This document shows, piece after piece, positions 42,390 through 50,149 of a stretch of DNA of 64,000 nt (the stretch's first letter is position 1; each line of letters begins with the position of its first letter). The position numbers and the translations under genes were made by a program. The notes under the pieces are model-generated. The model had not been told where the DNA came from and searched no databases. It was given only the letters and a program-made list of their open reading frames with translations. Source of the DNA: JBBQCW01 sp038319025 (GTDB lineage Bacteria > Actinomycetota > Thermoleophilia > Solirubrobacterales > Solirubrobacteraceae); contig JBBQCW010000005.1 in NCBI GenBank assembly GCA_038319025.1, forward strand, positions 132,214 to 196,213, given 5' to 3'.

Positions 42390-42404
42390 CTTGGATTTGT
42401 CAAG
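42390..42404. promoter_or_regulatory. HxlR operator 3 (Ddn-type gene promoter)
   Basis: CTTGGATTTGTCAAG, flanked by the longer match TCAAGTCAGCC shared with operators 1 and 5. It contains the -35-like TTGGAT (42391-42396), 18 bp from the -10 TACGGT (42415-42420), which is 8 nt before the ATG. Confidence 0.78.
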
Positions 42405-42428
42405 TCAGCCGTGGTACGGTGCCGTCGC

Positions 42429-42902
42429 ATGACGACGTGGAGATCCTTCAACGACCGCCTCTGGTCCCGCTTCACGAGCGCGTTACCGCCGCGTGCCCTG
42501 CAGAAGCTCGGCAAGCTCAACGTCCCCATCTACCGGCTCAGCCGGGGGCGATTGATGAACAAGGTCAGCGGCGCGCCGGTCCTGCTCCTCACGACCACCG
42601 GCCGGCGTTCCGGGCAACTGCGCACGACCCCGGTCATCTACATGCGCGAGGGCGAGAGCTTCGCGGTGATCGGCTCCAACGCCGGGAACGCCAAGACGCC
42701 CGCCTGGTCCCACAACCTCGCGGCCCACCCGGACGCCGAGATCGAGGTCCGCACGGCTAAACGACGCGTTCGCGCCCGCGTCGTCGAGGGGGAGGAGCGG
42801 GCGGACCTCTGGCAGCAGATGAACGAGGAGTACGCCGGCTTCGACCACTACGACGCGCTGACGAGCCGCGACATCTCCGTGTTCCTGCTCGAGCCGCGCT
42901 GA
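42429..42902 (+). CDS. Deazaflavin (F420)-dependent nitroreductase-family protein
   Basis: 157 aa. This is the Ddn/FDR split-barrel type: VLLLTTTGRRSGQLRTTPVIYM, FAVIGSNAGNAKTPAWSHNLAAHPDAEIEV and the C-terminal YDALTSRDISVFLLEP. Members bind coenzyme F420 and reduce quinones or other acceptors. It is divergent from the SnoaL operon and has its own operator. ATG 42429 follows a -10 box directly (leaderless). Confidence 0.88.
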   Translation: MTTWRSFNDRLWSRFTSALPPRALQKLGKLNVPIYRLSRGRLMNKVSGAPVLLLTTTGRRSGQLRTTPVIYMREGESFAVIGSNAGNAKTPAWSHNLAAHPDAEIEVRTAKRRVRARVVEGEERADLWQQMNEEYAGFDHYDALTSRDISVFLLEPR

Positions 42903-42951
42903 ATTGTGACCGGCCGAGATGAGAGTCCCTGATTCGCGGGTCATACGCTGG

Positions 42952-44505
42952 TCACGTGAAGGCCTGCCAGATCGAACGCCGTTCGGATTCGACGTCTGAC
43001 CGTGCCAGTTCGTTTTGGCTGGTGATCACACACGTCGATCGGTTCTGCAGCTCATACGTCGACCACGCCGACCCCTTCGGCGGATGTCCGGACCCGATGA
43101 AACCAACCCAGATCCGGCGCAGACGTGCGCCGAGCGTTGAAGCGTTCCCGAGGCTGCTCAGCCGCTCCCCCGACCTCGTGGCGACCGAATCGAACAGATG
43201 CGGGAGTTCGGCTCCGTGCACGGTGGCGGACTGGTGACCCACGGTGGCGCTCGGTGCGTCCAGCACGTAGTCGAACGTCGGCGCGGAGGCGGCGGCGCGG
43301 GCCTCGGCGAATCGGACCGCCGGGCCTCGGAGCATGGCATCCGTGGCGACATCCGAAAGCACGCGCGCGTTCGAACGGTCTGGACGTAGCGCGGCGTACG
43401 CGGCGAGCGCGTGCTTGGCGTCCTGGGCAGGGATGCCCATGATCGCTGCAAGTGAGTGTGTGGCTAGGAAGCCGGGCACCGGCGCGCGCCCCAGGCGGCC
43501 GCCGACCATGAGCCACATCTCGTCGCTGACCGTGCCGGTGAGGACCGGTACATGCCCGCCCGCCGTGGCGACACGATCCACCGGCATCGCCGGGACCATG
43601 TCGTCGCCGATGGTCGGCTGCCACGGCAGCGTGGACGGCAGCGGCTCTCCGAACCGATTGCCGATCAGGCCCAGCGCTGCGCGCCAGGACAGTCGCCGTT
43701 GCGATCGCAGGATCGACGCCAAGGACGCATCCGTGAGCGCCCGGGCGGGCTTGAGTGGGTGCCCGAGCAGCGCGTCGGTGATCGCCGCCGCCGTCTCCTC
43801 CCGGATCGCGGTGCGCATCGCGCCGCTCTGCAGGATCACGCCGGAGAACAGCCCGTCGGCCGGCGGCGCAACCAGCAGCGTCGCCGCCAGCATCGCGCCG
43901 GCCGAGTGGCCGGCAAGCGTCACGCGATGCGGGTCGCCGCCAAAAGCCGCGATGTTTCGCCGCACCCATTTGAGCGCGGCAAGGATGTCGAGGATCCCGC
44001 GGTTGGCCGGAGCCGGCGCGTCTTTCACGTAGCCGAACCCGAGAATTCCGAGCCGATAGTTCACCCGGACCTCCACGACACCCTCGCGAGCCAACGCACC
44101 ATCTCCGTACAACGGATGTGTCCCGGCACCGAGGCAGAATCCGCCACCGTGGATGAAGACGAGGACGGGGCGGGCTTTGTCGTCAACACCAGGCGTCCGA
44201 ATGTCGACCGTCAGACAATCTTCAGAGCCGGTCTGACGAACGCCGAATATCGCTCCGACCGGCTGGAACACCGGCACCTGTGGCGCGGGCAACCCCGGCG
44301 TGGTTGCGGCGGTCACGCCACGAGCAGCGGGCGGGAGGGCTGCGGGCGCGGCGAACCGCAGCGCCCCGACCGGCGGCGCGGCGTACCGGATGCCGCGAAA
44401 CGCAAAAATGCCCCGCTCAAACGTTCCCTGGTAGCGCGTGTCCGCCGCCTCGGCGACGGAGCCCGCACCTCGCTGGCCAACGCCATCAGGGGCGGGCTCA
44501 GGCAT
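42952..44505 (-). CDS. Type-B carboxylesterase
   Basis: 517 aa, the usual length. FRGIRYAAPPVGALRF, SEDCLTVDI, oxyanion hole HGGGF at 119-123, nucleophile elbow AGHSAGAML with Ser201, and a C-terminal segment ending SERRSIWQAF typical of the family. It hydrolyses carboxylic esters. ATG 44505 is chosen; an in-frame ATG at 44577 would add a basic 24-residue stretch, but neither has a ribosome-binding site. It follows the thioesterase gene, probably in the SDR operon. Confidence 0.87.
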   Translation of the reverse strand: MPEPAPDGVGQRGAGSVAEAADTRYQGTFERGIFAFRGIRYAAPPVGALRFAAPAALPPAARGVTAATTPGLPAPQVPVFQPVGAIFGVRQTGSEDCLTVDIRTPGVDDKARPVLVFIHGGGFCLGAGTHPLYGDGALAREGVVEVRVNYRLGILGFGYVKDAPAPANRGILDILAALKWVRRNIAAFGGDPHRVTLAGHSAGAMLAATLLVAPPADGLFSGVILQSGAMRTAIREETAAAITDALLGHPLKPARALTDASLASILRSQRRLSWRAALGLIGNRFGEPLPSTLPWQPTIGDDMVPAMPVDRVATAGGHVPVLTGTVSDEMWLMVGGRLGRAPVPGFLATHSLAAIMGIPAQDAKHALAAYAALRPDRSNARVLSDVATDAMLRGPAVRFAEARAAASAPTFDYVLDAPSATVGHQSATVHGAELPHLFDSVATRSGERLSSLGNASTLGARLRRIWVGFIGSGHPPKGSAWSTYELQNRSTCVITSQNELARSDVESERRSIWQAFT

Positions 44506-44637
44506 CCGGAGAGTGGACGTCCTCGGCGAGAGGCGTTTCGAAGCCTTCGCTACGAGCCGCGGCCATGACGGCTTCATCGGCTACGTGCATCGCGAGGTAC
44601 GGGCCCCAGGGATTGCCGGTCTTTCGTACAGCGTCGC

Positions 44638-45015
44638 TCATGGCGCCGCTTCGATGTGCTGGAGGCGGACCTGTCCGCGGGCGATCAGCTTGCCGTCGGG
44701 GCGTCTGATCTCGACCTGCCAGAGCTGCTGAGTGCGCCCCTGATGAATCGCCCAGGCCACGACGTCCAGGCGCCCCTTGCGGTGGGGGCGTAGGAAGTCG
44801 GTGGCGTTGGCGACCCCAACGGCCTGCATGCCGCGTTCCTTGACCGCCTCGTATGCCCCGGTCGTCGCAAAGGTCTCGATCGCCGCCGTGCACAACCCGC
44901 CGTGCACGAGTCCCCAGGGCTGATGGTGGCGTTCGTCGGCGGCGATCGAGCCGGCGACGCGCACTGGTGTGCGCTCGTCGAAGTGAATGTCGAGGATCTC
45001 CATGAGCGCGCTCAT
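44638..45015 (-). CDS. PaaI-type hotdog thioesterase
   Basis: 125 aa. The hotdog signature HHQPWGLVHGGLCTAAIETFATTGAY contains the conserved HGG, followed by GVANATDFLRPHRKGRLDVVAWAIHQGRTQQLWQVEI. It would cleave acyl-CoA or aryl-CoA thioesters. ATG 45015 has GGAGGA upstream. It lies between the SDR and the carboxylesterase on the same strand. Confidence 0.87.
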   Translation of the reverse strand: MSALMEILDIHFDERTPVRVAGSIAADERHHQPWGLVHGGLCTAAIETFATTGAYEAVKERGMQAVGVANATDFLRPHRKGRLDVVAWAIHQGRTQQLWQVEIRRPDGKLIARGQVRLQHIEAAP

Positions 45016-45064
45016 GTCGCTCGGTCCTCCCGGTTCGTCGGCAGTCGCGGGCAGCCGTGGGCCC

Positions 45065-45892
45065 TCATGCCGCGAGGCCGTTGAACTTGCGGATCTGCTT
45101 GTCGAACGCGCGTGGCGGGACGAGGCGCCGCAGGATGCTGAGGCGTCCGGCGCGCGTTCCCGGCGTGTAGCGCAGCTTCGGCTTGGGGTCGGTGGCCGCC
45201 TCGACGATCGTCTTGGCAACAGTGGCGGGCTCGTCGCCCTCGGCTGCCGCGGCGGCAAGCGCCGCGTCGGTCCGGTCACGCGACGGCGCATATTCGGGAA
45301 GCGGCGCGACAGGCGCCAAGCCGCTCCTGGCCTGATCAAAATTCGTCTTGGTCACGGCCGGCTCGACCAGGAGCACCCGGACGCCGAATTCACGAACCTC
45401 GTGGTCCACGGACTCGGAGTACCCCTCGACTGCGTGCTTGGAGGCGGAATAGGCGGCCATGAACGGCTGGGGGATGAACCCCAGGATCGAGGAGGTGTTG
45501 ATGATGCGTCCGCCGCCTTGAGCGCGCATCTGCGGCAGCACGGCCTTGGTCATGCGCATGATGCCGAACACGTTCACGTCGAAGACGCTCTGGTCCTGCG
45601 CGAGAGAACTCTCTTCCGCCGCACCGGACGATCCGATCCCCGCGTTGTTGACGAGCACGTCGAGCCGTCCGTGGCGCGCGATCACCGACTCGACGACCGT
45701 GGCGACCGACTCGTCGCTCGTCACATCGAGGTCGATGAACGTCACGCCGTCCACGGCCACGACCGAGGCGCTGTTACGAGCCGTACCGATCACCTCGAAG
45801 CCCGCCTGGGCAAATGCGGCAACCGCAGCGTGCCCGATGCCCGCGGATGCGCCCGCCACCAGCACCACCGGTCGCTCTGCTGTCGTGGTCAT
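45065..45892 (-). CDS. Short-chain dehydrogenase/reductase
   Basis: 275 aa. TGxxxGIG-type motif GASAGIGHAAVAAF, DLDVT, NNAGIGSSG, and catalytic YSASKHAVEGYSE. It oxidises a secondary alcohol or reduces a ketone with NAD(P). ATG 45892 is preferred because AGGAG lies 6 nt upstream; ATG 45898 sits inside that distance. The promoter contains operator 4. First gene of the SDR-thioesterase-carboxylesterase operon. Confidence 0.88.
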   Translation of the reverse strand: MTTTAERPVVLVAGASAGIGHAAVAAFAQAGFEVIGTARNSASVVAVDGVTFIDLDVTSDESVATVVESVIARHGRLDVLVNNAGIGSSGAAEESSLAQDQSVFDVNVFGIMRMTKAVLPQMRAQGGGRIINTSSILGFIPQPFMAAYSASKHAVEGYSESVDHEVREFGVRVLLVEPAVTKTNFDQARSGLAPVAPLPEYAPSRDRTDAALAAAAAEGDEPATVAKTIVEAATDPKPKLRYTPGTRAGRLSILRRLVPPRAFDKQIRKFNGLAA

Positions 45893-45914
45893 GAACATCT
45901 CCTGAGGCTCAAGA

Positions 45915-45941
45915 TCTAGCTTGGTGCATCCAAGCTAGATA
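45915..45941. promoter_or_regulatory. HxlR operator 4 (SDR operon), 27-bp perfect palindrome
   Basis: Arms ATCTAGCTTGG and CCAAGCTAGAT are perfectly complementary with a 5-bp centre TGCAT. The core 45921-45935 is CTTGGTGCATCCAAG, the shared CTTG-N7-CAAG pattern. It is 23 bp upstream of the SDR ATG on the minus strand and 82 bp from the divergent hxlR ATG. Confidence 0.75.
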
Positions 45942-45957
45942 CGGACTCAACCACATC

Positions 45958-45978
45958 TGACTTGGATGTGTCAAGTCA
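45958..45978. promoter_or_regulatory. HxlR operator 5 (hxlR promoter)
   Basis: TGACTTG-N7-CAAGTCA, perfect 7-bp arms, core CTTGGATGTGTCAAG at 45961-45975. It overlaps the -35-like TTGGAT (45962-45967), 17 bp from the -10 TACGCT (45985-45990), which is 7 nt before the hxlR ATG. This is a standard autorepression layout. Confidence 0.8.
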
Positions 45979-45997
45979 GCTTGGTACGCTGTTGGCC

Positions 45998-46477
45998 ATG
46001 GCACGTTCTATGTCACTGGAAGCTGGCGGCGCGTGCTCGATCGCGCGCACGCTCGGGATCGTCGGGGAGCGCTGGTCGCTGCTCGTAGTCCGTGAGGCGA
46101 TGAAGGGCCGCACGCGGTTCAACGAATTCCAGGATGCACTGCACGTGTCCAGCGACATTCTCAGCAACCGCCTGGAAGGCCTGGTGGCAGCAGGCATCCT
46201 CGAACGTCGCCCGTACCAGGAGGTAGGGCGACGCAGCCGCCACAGCTACCACCTGACGCCGATCGGCAATGAACTGCTTCCCGTGCTCGCTGCACTCATG
46301 CAGTGGGGCGACGCTCATCTGGCCGGTGAGGCCGGCCCTCCGTCGCTGCTCCGCGACGGCAGGACGGGCGGGCCGGTACAGGTGGCGTTCGTCGACGCAG
46401 ACGGGGTAATGATCTCGCCCAACGATGTGGTTTCTGTCCCCGGTCCCGGCGCCACGCGGGCCGCGACTGCTGCCTGA
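45998..46477 (+). CDS. HxlR-family transcriptional regulator of the catabolic cluster
   Basis: 159 aa. The winged helix CSIARTLGIVGERWSLLVVREAMKGRTRFNEFQDAL is the HxlR hallmark, followed by SSDILSNRLEGLVAAGILERRPYQEVGRR and a C-terminal segment that may bind ligand. No SCP2 domain. Its own promoter and the divergent SDR operon carry copies of the same palindrome also found at three promoters up to 9 kb away, so it is the natural candidate regulator of all. A 63-bp piece of this gene is repeated at 48,033. Confidence 0.9.
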   Translation: MARSMSLEAGGACSIARTLGIVGERWSLLVVREAMKGRTRFNEFQDALHVSSDILSNRLEGLVAAGILERRPYQEVGRRSRHSYHLTPIGNELLPVLAALMQWGDAHLAGEAGPPSLLRDGRTGGPVQVAFVDADGVMISPNDVVSVPGPGATRAATAA

Positions 46478-46586
46478 GCCGTCGGTTGTTGAACTGCCCG
46501 GCCTGCACGCCCGTAACGACGTGGATGGATGATCACACTCCATTGCGCTACCTGACGTGTGAGGTCGCGCAGCCTGAGGAGGCCCC

Positions 46587-47075
46587 GTGAACGTCAAGGC
46601 CGGTCGCTACACAGCGAACTACCCCGATGAGTTCGTCGTGTTCTTCATCGGGATGCGTATCAACAAGCTCTGGCGCGTCAACGAGTGGGTGCCCGTCGCC
46701 CGCGCCGCATTCGCAATGAACAAGGAGCTGCAGGAGATGCCCGACTCACCGCTGCTCGAGTCGCGGTCGATGCTGACGCTCGACGACCTGCGTATCCCGA
46801 TGTTCATCCAGTACTGGCGTTCCGTGGAGGAGCTGGAGAAGTGGGCCAACAACAACGATATGCGGCACCGGCCCGCGCAGCGAGAGTTCTTTCGGCGCAC
46901 CGCCTATAACGGCAACGTCGGTGTCTGGCACGAGACGTACCTCGTCGGCGCCGGGCAGTTCGAAGCCATCTACGCCAACATGCCGCGCATGGGCCTGGCC
47001 GCCGCCGGGGAGTACCGCGAATTGCGCAAGGCCTCCCGGCTGCGCGACCGTGTCGGCACGGTCGACGCCCACTGA
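46587..47075 (+). CDS. DUF4188-family (monooxygenase-like) protein
   Basis: 162 aa. The pattern VVFFIGMRINKLWRVNEWVP, LTLDDLRIPMFIQYWRSVEELEKWANN, then VGVWHETYLVGAGQFEAIYANMPRMGLA matches DUF4188 proteins, ferredoxin-like alpha/beta barrels annotated as putative monooxygenases. The reaction is not established. The GTG start has GAGGAGG upstream. It follows hxlR with a 109-bp gap. Confidence 0.75.
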   Translation: MNVKAGRYTANYPDEFVVFFIGMRINKLWRVNEWVPVARAAFAMNKELQEMPDSPLLESRSMLTLDDLRIPMFIQYWRSVEELEKWANNNDMRHRPAQREFFRRTAYNGNVGVWHETYLVGAGQFEAIYANMPRMGLAAAGEYRELRKASRLRDRVGTVDAH

Positions 47076-47091
47076 TCCGGGTCCCGATCTC

Positions 47092-47919
47092 ATGAGAACC
47101 CGATCTCCCCATACCGAGCGCGAACGCGAACGCACCCCCGTCATTCTCGTACCCGGTGCCTGGACCACCGCCGCCTCCTTCGACGACGTGCGCGACGTTT
47201 TCGAGCACCACGGGCATCCAACCAACGTCCTGGAACTTCCCGCCCGCGCCCGCCGCCTGCCCCAATTGGACGCCGGCGGCCTGGGCGCCATCGACCGTGC
47301 CATCGATGACGCGATCGCTGCGCATGACGAGCCGCCCATTCTGATGGGGCACTCCCTCGGCGGCCTCGCCTCCCTCCGCGCGAGCCGACGCAACGATCTG
47401 TCTGCACTCATCCTCCTCATGCCCGCACCTCCCGACGGCATGGCTCGGCCGGCCCTGGCCGGGGCGGTCCAGCGACCGCTGAACTCCATCGGTCTGCTCG
47501 GCGCCGCCATCAGCCTGCGGGCCCTCTCCAAATTTACGTCCGCCGGCCCGGCCGGCCTTCACTCCTCTGCCGCCACCCCGGAGACCTTGGACCGGGCCAG
47601 AGCCTTCCGCACCGACGAATCGTGGGTTGTGCTCGCCTCGCTCCTGATCGGGAGCCGGGAGCCGGTGATGCCGACGAACACCCCAACACTCGTCGTCGCG
47701 GGCGCGCAGGACCTGATGACCCCGACTCCCGTCATCCGGCGGCTCGCCACCCAGCTCGAGGCGACCTTCGTCGAGTGCGACGTCGCCCACGCCTTCAACG
47801 AGGACCCGACAAGCCCGCTCGTGACCGACTCCGTCATCAGTTTCCTCGACGCCAACGCCAAATCGGCAGACCGGACCGGACCGGGCAAGGCACGGCCGAA
47901 GGCCGACCGCGTTCGCTAG
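47092..47919 (+). CDS. Alpha/beta hydrolase (esterase-like)
   Basis: 275 aa. PVILVPGAWTTAASFDDV oxyanion region, GHSLGGLAS with Ser88, TLVVAGAQDLMTP acid and VAHAFNEDP His region. It resembles small AB_hydrolase_6 esterases. The frame upstream of ATG 47092 overlaps the DUF4188 gene and is not used. The two genes are 16 bp apart and co-directional. Confidence 0.83.
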   Translation: MRTRSPHTERERERTPVILVPGAWTTAASFDDVRDVFEHHGHPTNVLELPARARRLPQLDAGGLGAIDRAIDDAIAAHDEPPILMGHSLGGLASLRASRRNDLSALILLMPAPPDGMARPALAGAVQRPLNSIGLLGAAISLRALSKFTSAGPAGLHSSAATPETLDRARAFRTDESWVVLASLLIGSREPVMPTNTPTLVVAGAQDLMTPTPVIRRLATQLEATFVECDVAHAFNEDPTSPLVTDSVISFLDANAKSADRTGPGKARPKADRVR

Positions 47920-48032
47920 TCCCAACGGGGTCATTATCGCTCCGGCACGTATCCGCGGCCGGCGATGTCCCCTAGGCCGTGACTCAGCCCCGGTCGCGCC
48001 GGCCTGGGCATGACCGAGGCGATCCGCACGGG

Positions 48033-48129
48033 TCCTCGAACGTCGCCCGTACCAGGAGGTAGGGCGACGCAGCCGCCACAGCTACCACCTGACGCAGATC
48101 GGATGTGAGCTGCTCCCCGCGCTCGCTGG
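48033..48129 (+). pseudogene. Fragment of an hxlR gene
   Basis: Positions 48033-48095 are identical over 63 bp to 46197-46259 inside the hxlR gene, and the next about 34 bp match with scattered differences. No start, no HTH-coding part and no continuous frame remain. It is either the relic of a second hxlR gene or a copied patch. The rest of the 47,920-48,218 gap holds nothing else recognisable. Confidence 0.8.
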
Positions 48130-48218
48130 AGCTGATTGAGCCCGACGACGTGAGGTCAGTTGCCCGGTTCCGGCGCCACTCCGTCTGTATCGGCCGCGTA
48201 AGGGCGTGCGGGAGCCGA

Positions 48219-49358
48219 TTACGGCAGCGTCGCCTTCGTCGTAATCCGTCCGTGGTTGATTCCCCCGTGGAAGTACGTCGGGTGCACGGGCCACTGATGC
48301 TTCCAGCCGGCCAACTCGGAGGACGGTACGACCTGCAGCCACCGTGGGTCGGTCTTTGAGCGATCTGCCAGCGTCTTTTCGATCACCATCGAGTCGTACT
48401 GGTCCAGCGCGTCCTCGAGTGTGTTGGCGTTGGGGATGACCTCGCGGCCAAAGCGCTTGGCGTGGGCGCGCAGGCCGGGGATCTTTGACTGGTCGGGTTG
48501 CCAGTTATCGATCGCGATGCCGTTCTCGGATGTGATCCACACTCCGTCGGCAGTGTTGACGCAGAGCGAGTGGTTGCCGTCGGTATGACCGGGGGTCCAG
48601 ATCAGTGCCACACCGATGCCGAGCTCGATGTCCCAGTCAAACAGGGCCAGCCGCTCGGGGTCGACGCCGCCGATGCCGCCTTCCACGTACCACGCCCACT
48701 GCATCGGGTGCAGCGACTGGAAGGTCGCGATCTCGCGGCGATGGGCCAGCAGACGGGCGCGCGGGAAGATCGGCGACCGAGGAGCCGACTCGCCCGGGAT
48801 CGTCTCGGTGGACCCGAGCAGCATCCGCAGGTCTTGTACGTGCAGGTGGTCGAAGGTGACGAAGTCCACGTCCTCGTTGCTCAGGCCGAGGCTTGGAAGC
48901 ACGTCTTCGGGCGCGATCCAGTATTTGGCGAACAGCGTCTCGGCCACGCGCATCCCGCCGGGGATCCGGCTGACCCGCCGTTGCAGGTCCTCGTAGAACG
49001 GCGCCTCCTTGCTGCCGGCGGCGACGGTGGGCTCGAACGCGAGGGTCCGCAGGCGGCCGTCGAAGTCCTCGTACTGGACGACGAGCATCCGGTTGATGAT
49101 CGAGATCATCGGTGTCAGCGGCGCGATCGCGGCACCGTGGAAGGCGTAGGCGGTCGTGTACGGGGCCGCGGCGGTGTCGACGGAGCGGACCGCGCGCGCG
49201 GTGCCCTGCGCGACGAACCGGGTCTTGAACGCGGCCGCTGCCTCGCGCACGGCGTCAAGACGCCGGCCGCGGGGCCAGACATCACGCGCGCCGGCGAACT
49301 CGGGGATCTCGCGGGCGCCGATCGCCGCCAGGTCGGTTTCGGTGTTCGGGGGGTTCAT
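48219..49358 (-). CDS. MBL-fold-like hydrolase with altered metal motif
   Basis: 379 aa. TPGHTDGNHSLCVNTADGVWITSENG matches the second half of the metallo-beta-lactamase fold. The first metal motif position reads TFDHLHVQDLRMLLG, that is H-x-H-x-Q-D where HxHxDH is expected, so metal binding may differ. Long N-terminal part (about 1-150). It is the last gene of a minus-strand operon with another MBL gene, an SDR and a SnoaL-like gene, overlapping the next MBL start by 4 bp. Confidence 0.75.
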   Translation of the reverse strand: MNPPNTETDLAAIGAREIPEFAGARDVWPRGRRLDAVREAAAAFKTRFVAQGTARAVRSVDTAAAPYTTAYAFHGAAIAPLTPMISIINRMLVVQYEDFDGRLRTLAFEPTVAAGSKEAPFYEDLQRRVSRIPGGMRVAETLFAKYWIAPEDVLPSLGLSNEDVDFVTFDHLHVQDLRMLLGSTETIPGESAPRSPIFPRARLLAHRREIATFQSLHPMQWAWYVEGGIGGVDPERLALFDWDIELGIGVALIWTPGHTDGNHSLCVNTADGVWITSENGIAIDNWQPDQSKIPGLRAHAKRFGREVIPNANTLEDALDQYDSMVIEKTLADRSKTDPRWLQVVPSSELAGWKHQWPVHPTYFHGGINHGRITTKATLP

Positions 49359-50149
49359 CGGATCACCTCTCGGGCGTCCAGGCGAGACTTGGACATGGGG
49401 TCGTGGGCGGGGATGTAAACCGTCGGGTGCTCGGCGGCGTGCCTGTGGATGCGGTCGATGGTGTCCAGGAGTGCCTTGGGGTCGCGGGCGACGGGGTCCG
49501 GTCTGCGCGACTTGAGCTGTTCGAGGGAGTCGGTCGCGTCACCGGCCAGCAGGACGTGCAGGCCGTCGTCGTCGATCGCGATGACCGACACGTGCCCCGG
49601 GGTGTGGCCGGGGGTGGCGACCGCGAGGACGCGGCCGTCGTCGGTGAGCTTGCGGCTTGCGGCGAACGCGCCGAACGGGCCGTCCTGGAGCGCGAACGGT
49701 TTGAAGTCCACGCCCGCGGGCAGTGGAGCGCGGCTGATGCGCTGGACGACGCGGCCGGCGACGCTGTTGGCAAACGCCCACTCGGTGTCGCTGACGAGCA
49801 CGGGGATGTCCAGATAGATCGCGCCGTCGGCGTGATCGCTGTGGGTGTGGGTGACGATCGCCGTGTCGATGTCGCCGACGCTCAACCCGACGCGCCTGAC
49901 GGCGTGGGGGAGCTCGTCCTCGCTGCTGACCCGGTACTGGGCAAAGGGCAGGTTCTTCACGTGCGTCGTCTCGCCGGTGTCAACGAGGATGCGCTGGCCT
50001 TCGTGCTCGATGACCCAGGCGTGCAGCGGGACCGGGTCCGCGAAGGGGCCCGCGAGCAGCAGATCCAGGCGGTGCCGCAGCCCGGGTTTGGGGCGCAGGA
50101 ACGCCTCCTTGAGCAACACGTCGCCGGTCTGGATCGCCTGGATCTTCAT
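49355..50149 (-). CDS. MBL-fold lactonase-like hydrolase (AHL lactonase family)
   Basis: 264 aa. VTHTHSDHADGA gives H101-x-H103-x-D105-H106, followed by ATPGHTPGHVSVI and LLAGDATDS, the arrangement of N-acyl-homoserine lactonase-like enzymes. It may open a lactone ring, of a signal or of a pathway intermediate. Overlaps the SDR gene by 4 bp (ATGA). Confidence 0.85.
   Translation of the reverse strand: MKIQAIQTGDVLLKEAFLRPKPGLRHRLDLLLAGPFADPVPLHAWVIEHEGQRILVDTGETTHVKNLPFAQYRVSSEDELPHAVRRVGLSVGDIDTAIVTHTHSDHADGAIYLDIPVLVSDTEWAFANSVAGRVVQRISRAPLPAGVDFKPFALQDGPFGAFAASRKLTDDGRVLAVATPGHTPGHVSVIAIDDDGLHVLLAGDATDSLEQLKSRRPDPVARDPKALLDTIDRIHRHAAEHPTVYIPAHDPMSKSRLDAREVIR

Noticed and set aside
43552..44568. 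Long plus-strand frame across the carboxylesterase
   Set aside because: Antisense to a gene with complete HGGG and GHSAGA motifs; no motif of its own.
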